Of a stretch of DNA of 64,000 nt, positions 35,222 to 46,051 are shown one piece after another. The DNA lies in NCBI GenBank assembly GCA_022225965.2, contig JAKJXP020000026.1, positions 62,001 through 126,000 of the forward strand, read 5' to 3'. Made by a program: the position numbers and the translations under genes. Every line of letters starts with the position of its first letter. Position 1 is the first letter of the stretch. The notes below the pieces were generated by a model. That model saw only the letters and a list, made by a program, of their open reading frames with translations, searched no databases and was not told the origin of the DNA. The stretch is from Diatrype stigma (taxonomy: Eukaryota; Ascomycota; Sordariomycetes; Xylariales; Diatrypaceae).

Positions 35222-36419
35222 AGGAGACAAAACTCGTGGACGGGTGGGATGGACTTATAATGCGTAACCTAGCATCTGGTGGCGTTGCTCTTTTTTTCTC
35301 TTTTTTCGGCCTCAAAAAGTTTCACTTCCTATGACGCATTTGACTAGCATAACGGTGGCAACTTTGCTTTGCATTTTCGCGGAACGGTGCGACAAATTAG
35401 ACAGGTGGTGGTTTCGTGCGCATTTTAGACTCAACGATAGAGGTCGGTTGGCTTTCGGGGACAGGTTCAATCCTCTCTGGTGGGGAGTGGTCATGTTGAG
35501 GTTTCACGTCTACAGCTGATCGGGTACGCATCTTTCTACGGGCGCTCATGGCCTTTCAGGTTTCGGTTACTGAGTTGACGAGGTGAAGCATTTGCTGGAG
35601 TGGCTTGGGGTTTTCCATGACGAGCTTTGATTTTTCCGTGTTTTTAGAGACGTTTAGAGAAGGGCAGTAAAATTAATTATTGCAAACTACCCAGTATCTC
35701 CATGGAATTCCTGTGATTCAACCAAAGGCTTATCTCGTCTGCATATACCGTGGCGTAGAATTGTTCTTTTGTTTGTTTAGAACAGAATGTGTGCGGCCGC
35801 TGCGCTCGTAGAATCCCTATCTCCTGTAATTCTTTGCTCCTACTACGGATATCAGTCAAAATGCTTGTTTCTCTTGACTTCTTACCCTCTTCTGCGCTAC
35901 TTCTCTACCGAACGTCCTCTCTATTACGGGTTGTACGCACGCACGCACGCCTATACCGTCACCTCTTTCCAGAAGCTTATAGCATTTAGCGGTTCCGCAT
36001 AGCTTAACAGAGAACACGAGGATCACCGGAGGTGAAGTATTGATGGAGTTGATTGGGTGAGCATCAGCTACGTATGGCTCATTATCATGTAGTAGTTAGG
36101 CTTTTATTTCATTTCTGCTTCGAATATAGGCGGCCTATACTTATTACTATCATCTCTTATTTCTTGTCCGCTTGTTTGTGTTTTGTTCCATCTCCCCACC
36201 CACCCTACGAGCCATTTCCCCCCTTCTCTGTCCGCTTTTACTCTTTCCTTCATTATTTTCCATGTGCGATTCGTTATGTCGTTCTGTTTTTCCAGCATTA
36301 GTGATGTGTGGTTTTATTACATTTTTTTCTTTCTTCTCTTCATCTTTATTCCTTTCCATCCTATCCCATCCCATCCCCATCCCCATTCCCATCTTTCTTC
36401 ACTCTACCATCTCTCCTGA
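35222..36419. other. intergenic between convergent genes
   Basis: 3' flanks of the transcription factor and of the 78-residue protein. It contains a CCCATCC tandem near 36358-36392. No gene seen. Confidence 0.5.
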
Positions 36420-36775
36420 TCACCTGCCATCACCACCACCACCACCACCACTTCCTCGCTCAGCCGGGTCGACGGGGATGATGCGCGGCCCCAGCCGGGC
36501 GAGGGCCTCGCGGTCCTCGTCGCTCGCCTGCAGCCCGAACCGCTCCTCGGCGCGGTCCGACAGCTGCAGCCCGACGAAGCCCCAGGCCAGCAGGCCCAGC
36601 CCGACGCCGATGCGGGTCTTGGGGGAGAGGTTGCGGTAGGATCTGTTGTTGTTATTACATGTTATATATGTTGTTGCTTTGCAAGTGTTATAAGTAAATA
36701 AAAGAGGAGAATTCGGATACCTGAGAATCAAGAAGGGGAAAGAAGATTATGTTGTACCTACTGCAAAAGCGACAT
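36420..36775 (-). CDS. small single-span membrane protein, 78 aa, with 14-nt first exon
   Basis: Exon 1 (36775-36762) is only ATGTCGCTTTTGCA. The 119-bp intron (36761-36643, GTAGGT ... CAACAACAG) precedes exon 2 (36642-36420). The join gives MSLLQSYRNLSPKTRIG, then one hydrophobic segment, VGLGLLAWGFVGLQL (about residues 18-32), then a charged segment SDRAEERFGLQASDEDREAL, then RIIPVDPAERG and a Gly-rich tail. I recall this layout from short conserved ascomycete proteins of unknown function; a mitochondrial inner-membrane location is a guess from size and shape. Without the first exon the frame would start from a poor upstream Met at 36731. The exon is supported by phase, splice sites and the sensible N-terminus it creates. 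Confidence 0.7.
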
Positions 36776-38286
36776 CGCGTCGTCGTCCGTGTGAAAGGTG
36801 GATCAATAATGTAGTGGGGGTGATTTTGCGGTTTAGTAGATGATCGAATGAAATGAAGAAGAAATTGTGGTGGGTTCTTTTTTCTATCTTCGATCCAATG
36901 CCGAGGAACCGCCCGCCGTTTAGTTATTGTCGGATGGTTTGGTTTCACGGATGGAAATAAGCGTGTCCGTTCTTTGCAAATTGCATCATCGGCTTATGAC
37001 AAGCCAGAGAATCGTTGTCTTTTTCTTCTTCTTCTTCGTCGTCTCCTGATCCCCTGGCGTAAAACGGGCGTATCTGCATTAGATTTGGTGAGGTGGTGAG
37101 TTGGTTTTTTTTCTAGCTTAAGTCCGAAGAAGTTCTGCGCCACTCATTAGCCAGGATGAACGGACCAGCCACAGAAAGGGTTCTTCTATAAGGCTTGGGC
37201 GAAACCCCCACCAATAAGCTTCGCTTCCTTTCTTTTGTGTTGTTGGTAACTTCAAAGTATACATATTCCTTTACCCCTGCCCTTTTATTTTCTTCTCCTT
37301 CTTTTTCTTTAGACCATAAGCGTTATGATTCGAATTGTGTCCGTTGAACTCGAACCATGTAGTGAGTAGATTTTCTAATGTTAGCTAGTAGTCTTTTCTT
37401 AGCAGAGGAGGGAGAGGGTTCTCTTTTGTTGTCAATAATATATCCAGTTAAGAGTCTTATTAAAACGGCAATCCCAGTTTCTCAGTTACCAAGTCATCGG
37501 GTATATGTTGCATATCGAAGGGCATGAAGCCTATATTCTAATCGTTTGTCGAACTTAAAACTTACCAGGGTGGAGATATAAAGACTTGGGTGATATAAGT
37601 GAGGTCCCTTATGTATATACTACCATATGCATTGCCTGACTTGGGTCATTTTACATGTTTTACAAGATAATGCGCAGAACTCGCGTCTTGGCAGAGAGCC
37701 ACTGTCTCCCCCTCCCCCCTTTTACGATCTTTGTTACTTGGTAGCCAGCATGAACACAAACGAAAGGCATGAGATAGAGCAGACCTGGGGTATCGTTGAG
37801 TAACCTGGGTTGTACATAAGCTTTATACTGCCTAGAAAATAATTGAGGAATTCAATATAGCAATCACAGGAGTTTGAATGAGACGGCGGGCCACTTTCAA
37901 TTAGAGGCTGCTTTAGAAAATCATTGACCGAAGGATTCTCAGTACTACAACATCGCTACGGAGCCCACATGGATAGGAGCGTGGCACAGTCGACAGTATG
38001 AAATCACACAGATCAGACATAACACGAGCACACGATATGCAGGATAGAAAGCGAGGCCAGGTGATCAATCGGCTATAGAAGCCGACACGAAATCTTGCGG
38101 TATCTGAGAAAGATAAGAAGAAATGAAATCTCTTTAGTACGACCGTATCTTTTGCCCCAAACGCCGTAATGTAGCAAAGCAAGTAGGAGACCCCTTTTCC
38201 CCATATCATGGTTATCATGGTAATAAGTAGCAGTCGTAACAGCAGCAACAGCAACGAGAACAAGCGGAAACCACACGACGTCCGCC
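36776..38286. other. intergenic, NOG1 3' flank
   Basis: About 1.5 kb with no supported gene; poly-T and TTC-rich tracts near 37020-37050 and 37270-37320. The open frame running from NOG1 down to 37913 is read-through of its last intron, not coding. Confidence 0.55.
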
Positions 38287-40692
38287 TTAACGTCTGGACG
38301 TCTTGCCCATCGACCGCTTTCCGGCAAACTGCGAGGTGTGTGTTAGAATCTGGGGTCCACAGCGAAGATAAAGCCCTCTTGGGGTAAAAATGATGATAGC
38401 AACTTACCAAGTGCTTCGGCAACGTGGCGCCGATATGCCGATCGGCCTCTCCCTGTCTCGCCATGCGGTTCATCTTCCTCTGGGATAGCTTCGCCTGCTT
38501 GTCCGCCTTCGCCCGCACCTCCTCGTCTGCCACACCGTCGTCGCGGCGGTTCGTCGCCGGCTGGCTTCTCGCCCGGCTCTTCGACCGCAACCTGTCCCGC
38601 GGCGTATCGTCGATATCCATTGCGTTGGGATCCTCGGTGCCCAGCCGGCTCCTGCTCATAGAGCGACCCCGGCTGACAGACGCCTCTGGTCTGGCTCGGA
38701 GGTGGAGGTCGTGGGTATCGACACCCAGGACATCGAGAGCCTCCTCGAGCTCCGAGAGCGGCTTCTTTTGCAACTTCCGCGGTATTATGGCCCGGTTCTT
38801 TAGCGACTTGCGCATCTTGGCTTCGTTTCGGATCAGAGATTGCTTCTCTCGGATCAGCTCTGCTTTCATGTGAATCTCCTCTTCCTCGGCATCATCCAGG
38901 TCCTCGTCGGACTCGTAGAAGCCCTCAGTCTCGAGTCGCTCCTCTTCCTCCTCAAGAGCTTGAAGCTTGGCATCAATGTCGGGATCAACAAAGTCGTAGA
39001 CATTCTTGCCGTCAAATACTTCGGGGATCCTGTCGTACTTCCAGTCAGGATTCTCCAGGATGTAATCGGCCTTCAAGTCGACGTTAAAGACACCAGCACC
39101 ACCATTCTCTTCCTCTAAATCGCGAGCTAACCGGCGACGCTCGGGGTCGTCCTTCTGGTATTTCTTCATTGCCTTGATCGCCTCTGGAATGAAGGTTTCT
39201 CTTGTGGTACCGTCCATAGGCTGAGCGACGTGAATTCTTGTCATAACATCTGCCAGTCTGCCACCAATGTTACCACTGCTGTTGGTTCCCGCCTTGAGCT
39301 TCTGTGAGACACGCTCAGCAATCAAGCGTTCGCAAGCAGCATTCTTGACAGCCTGCACGCCTTCTGTGGTGTTGCAGGACAGTTGAAGTAGCTCGACATC
39401 ACCGGGAGATAAGAGGGACTGGAGCTCTTCGTTGGTCTGGGCATCTAGCTCTTCCGGTCTCAGAATATCAATCTTGTTGATAACCTAGATACATACTATG
39501 TCAGCCGTGGAGGTTCTTATGACTTCCGCCGGCATAAAGTGAGTTATGCGAGGTTGTCAAGGGATCCCCTCGAAATAGAGTGCATCGGAATGGTCATGAC
39601 AAAATAATCTTAGATGGGCCACTTACGATGAAAACCAGCTTATTCGAAAACAAAGGCTTAATGGATCGGAAAAGCGCAATTTGGGCCTGGACACTATAGC
39701 CACCTGTTGCAGCGTTAGTATTGTGGATTCAAATTGATAGCAGAGATGTTTTCGTGGGGCATGATCAAGAATTCACGCTCGCGGAAATTGTTCGAGCCAA
39801 TCGAGGAAGGATATTGATATTGGTTAAAGGGGTTCTCACATTGTTCGCTATTGGACTTGTTAGCATAGGACCACGCAACGCAGCGCTAGGGCAGGGCAGG
39901 GCAGGGCAGGACAGAAACTTACCTCAGGTCCATAAAGTACAGTATAGCCGACCTCAGATGGGCGATGGCGGTGATGCTCTGCATCTCGATGGTGTTCATC
40001 TCCTCGAGCGGGTGGTCCAGGATTCCGGGGGTGTCGATGGCCTGGAAGCGGAGGTACTTGTAGTCGAAGTGGCCGACGAAGAGCGACTTGGTGGTGAAGG
40101 CGTAGGGCTGGACGTCGACGTCGGCGCGGGTGATGGAGCGCAGGAAGCTGGACTTGCCGACATTGGGGTAGCCGCAGATGAGCAGCGTGCGGGTGTTGGG
40201 GTCGATGGCGGGCAGACGGCCGAGATGCTGGCGGACCTGGTCGAGGTAGAGCAGCGGGTCCTTGAGGCGCTTGGTGAGGGTGGCCATGCGGCCGAGGGCG
40301 GCGCGCTTCAGCTGCTTGCACTGGAACAGGCTCTGGGCGTACTTGAGCAGGCGCACGTAGTCGCGCGAGATGGTCTCGATCAGGTGCTTGGCGGTCGACA
40401 GCTGGCCCAGCGCGATCTTGAAGTGGTCGGCGTCGTAGAGGGTGTTGAGCAGGTCCTTGTGGAACGGGTGGATGTCCTGCAGCCGCGGGAAGCTGTCGAG
40501 GATCTGCGAGAACTTCTCCGAGAAGGTCTCCTGCGTGAACTTGACCTTGCGCGTGTAGAAGCCCCGGATGCGGCTGATCTTGAAGCCCGCGCGGATCTGG
40601 GTCGGCAGGCGGCGCTGCGTCCGGCTCAGCACGATGTCGAGGAACTCCTGCGACGTCGGCACCGGGGGGATGTCCTTCCAAGTGGTCTTCAT
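38287..40692 (-). CDS. NOG1: nucleolar GTP-binding protein NOG1
   Basis: Essential OBG-family GTPase of 60S ribosome assembly, 657 residues (yeast about 647). Exons on the minus strand: 40692-39923, 39847-39840 (8 nt), 39703-39627, 39484-38408 and 38328-38287. The 8-nt microexon CGAACAAT supplies the SEQC of the family motif MDLSEQCGYSVQAQ; both flanking introns have proper GT/AG ends and branch sites (GCTAAC, TACTAAC). The GTPase motifs are G1 at about 174 (GYPNVGKSS), G3 at 220 (DTPG) and G4 at 288 (NKID, right after the exon 3/4 join). The N-terminal helical domain has [16 protein letters not shown] and [17 protein letters not shown]. The C-terminus has the NOGCT region (IPRKLQKK), Ser/Arg-rich segments, and the last exon [13 protein letters not shown], the usual basic end. 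The start [11 protein letters not shown] is the family start. Confidence 0.96.
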
Positions 40693-41392
40693 GGTGGGCG
40701 GATAGCACAGGTGGCAGGTAGCAGATAGCGGAAACAAGATCTGCCTGCTCTCGAGGGTGCTCTCGAGGGTATTGCAGGGTGTGTTGAAGATGCCGGTCGC
40801 AGTTGTGCTTTTGACCTTGATCTTAACCGGTTGTACGTACGGATCAAGCCCGAGGTAATGGATTTGCCCTCCGAACTTTTTTGACACTGGAAAAATATCA
40901 AAGAGCGGAGTGCAACACCTTAGTGGTGTCGGATAGGCTGTTAAGCGAGCACTACTTATGAAGCTAGTATCTAAAGCAAAGGTCTTCTCCATCAATATCA
41001 CATTATCCCATAGCACATATGCAAGTATGCTTATCTACCAAGCTCTTGGCACGAGCTAAGGTCTACTAGTTTTCTGTCTGCCTGCGAAATCTTGGCGCAA
41101 AAGTATTTGATCTTATCTTATCAGGCAATTAATTTATCTTAAGGTGACTATCTAATCAGCCAATCTACGTAAGTTACCCCTCCAAAAGACTGCCACCAGT
41201 GGAGCCAAGCATCCCACCTTGGATCGAGAGAGGTTTGCGACTGCAGCTTTTCGGGACCCCTCCCCCCTATTTCTCAGGACGCACTTCCGACACGAACGAA
41301 ACGAAAACACTCAAAACAAACCCCCGCTCCCTCATCGCTCTACCCTCCCTCCTTCGACGACACCTACCCAGTTGACCAGAGAGAAAGACACA
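40693..41392. other. divergent promoter region NOG1 / URA5
   Basis: About 700 bp between divergent start codons. The frame open upstream of the NOG1 ATG has no conserved content. CT-rich leader before URA5. Confidence 0.55.
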
Positions 41393-42142
41393 ATGGCGCA
41401 ACAAGAGCTCCCCCAATACAAGACCGACTTCCTGCACGCGGCCCTAGAGGGCGGGGCGCTGCGCTTCGGGACGTTCGAGCTGAAGTCGAAGCGGCAGTCG
41501 CCGTACTTCTTCAACGCGGGGTCGTTCTTCACGGGGTCCCTGCACGCCGCCATCGTCGACGCCTTCGCCAGCACCATCATCTCTTCCTCCTCCTCCTCCT
41601 CCTCCACCGACAGCGACAACACCCTCGACTTCGACGTCATCTTCGGCCCGGCCTACAAGGGCATCCCGCTCGCGGCCGGCGTGCTGTACGCGCTGGCGCG
41701 GCGCGACCCGGCCCGCTTCGGCGCCGTGGGCTACGCGTTCGACCGCAAGGAGGCCAAGGACCACGGCGAGGGCGGGACGCTGGTGGGGGCGCCGCTGCGG
41801 GGCAAGCGCGTCCTCGTCATCGACGACGTCGTGTCGAGCGGCACCGCCAAGCGCCAGGCCGTCGACCTGATCCGCGCCGCCGGCGGCACCGTCGCGGGGA
41901 TCGTCGTCGCGCTCGACCGCCAGGAGACGCTCCCGCCGCCGGCAGCAGGTGCGGACGGCAGCGGAAGTAAAAGCGACGAGCGCACGAGCGCCATCGGCGA
42001 GCTGCGCCGCGAGTACGGCATCCCCATCGTCGCCATCGTCCGGCTCGAGGACATCATCACCGGCATGCGGGGGGGCGCCATCGCCGAGGACGACATCCGC
42101 CGCATGGAGGAGTACCGCGCTAAGTACGGCGCCAGCGACTGA
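41393..42142 (+). CDS. URA5: orotate phosphoribosyltransferase
   Basis: Converts orotate and PRPP to orotidine 5'-phosphate, the fifth step of pyrimidine synthesis. Single exon, 249 residues, near the fungal length of about 230, with a Ser-rich insertion (about residues 64-76). Seen motifs are [21 protein letters not shown], the orotate-binding [11 protein letters not shown], the flexible-loop [15 protein letters not shown] with its Lys/His/Glu, and the PRPP-binding [13 protein letters not shown] at 140-152. A second small insertion of Gly/Ser/Asp lies before [14 protein letters not shown]. The ATG in CACAATGGC begins the family N-terminus; the frame upstream to 41219 is leader. The high GC of this gene is typical of strongly expressed genes here. 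It is followed by a GAAA-rich run in the 3' UTR. Confidence 0.97.
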   Translation: MAQQELPQYKTDFLHAALEGGALRFGTFELKSKRQSPYFFNAGSFFTGSLHAAIVDAFASTIISSSSSSSSTDSDNTLDFDVIFGPAYKGIPLAAGVLYALARRDPARFGAVGYAFDRKEAKDHGEGGTLVGAPLRGKRVLVIDDVVSSGTAKRQAVDLIRAAGGTVAGIVVALDRQETLPPPAAGADGSGSKSDERTSAIGELRREYGIPIVAIVRLEDIITGMRGGAIAEDDIRRMEEYRAKYGASD

Positions 42143-43192
42143 AGGAGAAGAGAGAGAAAAGAAAAGAAAGAAGAAAGAAAGAAAGAAAGAAAACCCCGAA
42201 GCTGGGAAATAAACTAAAGTGGAAGCATTGCATTGGTCGGTTAGGCACTCGGGATTCCAAAAAAGGGGGTGGGGTTGGGGGATTAAGGGGTTATAGAACG
42301 AAATATGAAATAAGACAAACAAACAATGTAACAACTGACTAAACCAGCATTAAGCATGCATATGCATGGAGGCTTTCAACGCGCGGCGATATTCAGCTAC
42401 CACGAGAGAATGATAGCAGGAGCCCCTGTCTCTCTCCGATGCCCTCCTGTACATACCCCTGGTATAGACCTTACACAATCGGGACACGAGTCTTTCTGGT
42501 GGGTATGACAATAGAAGAAGCTCGAGGCTGGTTTCGAAGGGGTTCGATCGATATAAAGGCGTCTGTGGGGGAACCAAAATAGAGCACGTGGTAATGTTTT
42601 CGGGGTCCTAGTCTAGAATTGTCAATGCTTCACTTTGGGTTAGAAAGTCAATGGCTAGGGGGCGACTTCAGGACTCATCGCGGGAAAATTCATAACAACC
42701 GGTATTTGTTGGCATGCGGAACGTGGAAAAAGGAGACCTTTTCTAAGTCATACATGTTTGTCTATTCATCTAGAAACAATACCAAAGTCTATGAGTGCCG
42801 TGCCTGGCTATGCCCTGTCGGCCTGCCTGTTTGTCCCCCGTCTATGTCCGCCCGAATGCCACGTCTAAATGCAACGCCTTAAACCACATGGAGTCGAGTT
42901 GGATAGCAGCATCTCGTGTGCTGCTTGATGCCACAGCCTGGTCTGCTTGAAATCAAAGAAGAACAAACGAGGAGCGAACCTCTGCGTCCGCCCGGTGGAT
43001 ATCAAAATGATCGCGGAAAATCTTGACGTTCTTCGTTCTCGTAACTTTAACGCCTGCTCATCATCAAACAAACATATGCTGCAGAAAAGCTTTCGGATAG
43101 GTTTCCCCGGCCTACTGTCCGTGGCCGTAGAAATGGACACTCACAAAGCTCATTCATTTTCCCTTGGCGGGCGGGGAATTAAGCTCAATCGT
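42143..43192. other. intergenic between convergent genes
   Basis: Convergent 3' region of URA5 and the acetyltransferase. No supported gene. Confidence 0.55.
42150..42193. repeat. GAAA-type microsatellite
   Basis: GAAA/GAAAA-rich run a few bases after the URA5 stop, likely in its 3' UTR. Confidence 0.9.
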
Positions 43193-44332
43193 CTACAGAA
43201 CCTTGTCAGCGGCTTATATGACTAAGCAAAAATACCAAGAGAGGAGTTCATACCATGTCGTGCCAGCCACCGCCGCCGAATGTGACTTTACTTGGGCCGA
43301 GGTCTTGGAAGCCGTGCTTGATATAATACTTGACCAGATCCTGCGCACCAGAAATTAGAAGAGATGCCAATGGAGGGGTTTCCTGAGGATGATAAGCTCA
43401 CCTCTTGGGCAATGAGGGAAATGCGGTCCGCAAGGCCCGAGTTCTTGACCTGCTGTAAATATGCCTTCATGAGCATCTTCCCCAGGTTACAACCCTGCAG
43501 TTTCGGGTGAACGGCCAACGAGTGCAGGCATATCGTCCGTCCAGCCTCTTTGTGGCCCACATCAGTCGCATTAGCCCTCCGTGTCCTCCAGTCGCGCGGG
43601 TAGTCCATGTCTCGATCGGTGACGGTCTGCCCGTCGGTTTTCGTTGCGATGATATGTGCGAATAGAACGCTTTTGGCGCCATTTGGTCGCGCGGTCTCAA
43701 CCTTTTTCGCTGTTGGAAAGGTGTCGATTTGAAACCCTTTCTCCTCAGCTATCGAAGGGACCACGGTGCAAAAGACTCCTAAACTTAGCTCCGGACAGAC
43801 TGATAGTCGATACTCGAACTGTATATACGTTAGACCTAAAGCTGAGCGTTCTATAGAATATGAACAAATGCAAGTTTTGAGCAGTGAACGAAAGTTAGTC
43901 GATTTGCACCGCACCGTTGTAACTACCTGGTGCGAAACTACCCCACGGGGGGGGGGAGGGAGTTTGACACACACGCAGCAAACAGAATGGAGCCGACTAG
44001 CTGTGGTGATAATGCATAAAATGGAAACGGGAGAAGCCACACACCTTATCTCTGCTGCATCGGTGCTCTGGGTGGGTAAAAGCCGCTTTCTCTAGGGCTT
44101 CGCAACAATCCGCATCCCGAATGGTGAGCGGGCGAGTCAGAGGCGAGAAGGTGAAAGGCAAGATTACCTGGACGAGGCTCTTGCTTTGGCGACGGCGACC
44201 ACCACTGATGGTCTTCTGCACCTCGACATAGTCGTCGTCTAGATCCTCGCTGTCGTCGACCGCATCGTCCTCACGCTTCTTCAGGTTCTGGCGCATTTCC
44301 TCCTTGAATCCCTCCTTGGGAGACAACGCCAT
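43193..44332 (-). CDS. GNAT acetyltransferase, AANAT/PAA1-like
   Basis: Arylalkylamine/polyamine N-acetyltransferase family (yeast Paa1), acetyl-CoA dependent; substrate not predictable. 266 residues from exons 44332-44045, 43818-43402, 43340-43254 and 43201-43193. Introns are 226, 61 and 52 bp. Exon 1 has an acidic and basic N-terminal tail and then LPFTFSPLTRPLTIRDAD and PEHRCSRDK. Exon 2 gives FEYRLSVCPELSLGVFCTV and the acetyl-CoA core LHSLAVHPKLQGCNLGKMLM. Exon 3 has YYIKHGFQDLGPSKVTFGGGGW. The last exon is 9 nt and adds Val-Leu-stop after WHDM. Motif A reads QGCNLG, where most GNATs have Gly at the fourth position. The start at 44332 is chosen because the upstream frame to 44542 looks like leader. 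The 9-nt exon is the weakest part; without it the frame reads on into the intron. Confidence 0.82.
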
Positions 44333-46051
44333 GGTGTACGCGAGTCGGGGCGCAGGATGTGACGTTGCGATTTTGTGAATTTTGAATTTTGAATTTCTTT
44401 TCTCGGGTGTGATTGGCTGCGGGCTTCGCTGTGGTGGGAAGGTGACTCGGTCAAAAGATCGAGGTGCAAGGTGAGCCTGGAGGGCAGGGTGTGCTTCGAA
44501 AGGGTGGGAGTCTTGAAAGGGCCAGGGCAGGGCCAGGGTCAAGGGGAGTGTGTGCTGCGTGCCTGAGATAAAAGAAGCGAGAAAGATGCAGGGCTGCTGA
44601 GCTGATGCTTCCAGTGACGTCCGTCGCTTGGTTGGGCTGCCTGGCTGCTTGGCTAGTAAAAAGACGGCGCGCGGGTGGCGGCGGAGGTTTAGTTAGGTCG
44701 TTTACGAAGTAGTGCTAGTATGACGGAGATGTGGGGGGGAGCTTTCGCCTGCTGGGTAATGCTGAGAGGCACGACCCGGATGACGAAAGGTCAGATGACG
44801 GGACTGCCAAATGCCCAATGCCAGATGGTGTATGATGGTGTATGGATAAAACACAGGTAGCCTAGCTCTCACCTCGAGAGTATATGGTAAAACCCGGGAA
44901 AAGGTTAGAGGGAAGAAAAGGGAAGGAAATCCAGGTACTCTGCGAGGTGATATGAACATGAGTTGAAGGTACGTAATACCAAGTCATTGACGACTGGATA
45001 TGGTAATTGTTTCATGTACATGGTAGACTTAACACGCTTAACTAGGAACCGTGGCGGACGTCAGCTCCTGCTTCGATGCGCGTAGTCACGTCGTACCTAT
45101 CCCTGGCGTCGGAAGGTAACCCAGTCAGCCAGTGACAGCACTGACAGGCAAAGGGAAGCTGCGAGTGGGTTAGGTGAGACATCCGCCCGCCCTAGCATCC
45201 GCTATGCTGTTGCGATGGTTACGTCGTTTTGACCGGCGGCAGGTGCAGTGTGGTGCACACCATACATATGTACCTGTAATCCTTGTTCGACGTTGGTTCC
45301 AACTTGAAGCTTCCCATCATTTCCAGCCTTTACTATTGGTACAATACGCAAGGCAAGTACTACTTACTGCAGATGATCACCGTTGCTACATGTATGTACC
45401 TGTATCTATACCTACTGGGTATGTACATGTATGTATGTACAGGTATAGTGCCTACGACGTAACGATGCAGGTATGCATGTGTTGCTTCTGTTCTGGAAAT
45501 CTTTCCCGGAAAGGTCCAACCCGACCCCAGAACATGTTCAAGAATACCATTAGCAACCCTTCAAGGCTTCTTTCTTTGCCATCTTCATATCTCTCTGCCT
45601 GCCTTAGCTCCCGTTAAACTCTCGTTAACTAAACTCCTGCAACTCCTCAAAATCCGATAAGGTGTATAAGCAGGTCATTTGATGGGTCATAAGCGCTCGC
45701 GTGACTCTGCCTACATACTCGTATCTAGTATATGATTTGTCGGGTTGGAGAAACGCCAGCACATAAGGTCGAGGATGGCAGAGATTGTCGTTTACTTGCA
45801 GAACGAAATTTGCTAACCCCAAAACAATATATCATGCTACCACAAAACACGTCAAGGGGAAGCAATGCAGTCCCTATCACATACCTTCATATGTAGGTAT
45901 CAAACTATCTCAGCTGCTCAGGTACCCAGCCAGCCAGCCTCTGTCCAGTCAGCGTATCTCCACCCACCCAACACCCACCCAACACCCACAAGTGGCTTTG
46001 CAACTATCCAACTCGTCCTACTCCTATCTCAAGGAGCATATGGTGTTTGCC
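44333..46051. other. intergenic region
   Basis: About 1.7 kb upstream of the acetyltransferase and downstream of the HET gene. It contains GGGCCAGGGCAG doublets (44518-44540) and a TGTA-rich run near 45375-45450. The frame 45174-45617 has no recognisable protein content. Confidence 0.5.

Noticed and set aside
37913..38286. Long C-terminal extension of NOG1 after LPKHL
   Set aside because: It is read-through of the last intron; the proper acceptor at 38329 gives the conserved basic C-terminus.
40693..41016. N-terminal extension of the NOG1 frame
   Set aside because: The family start MKTTWKDI lies at 40692 and the upstream residues are not protein-like.
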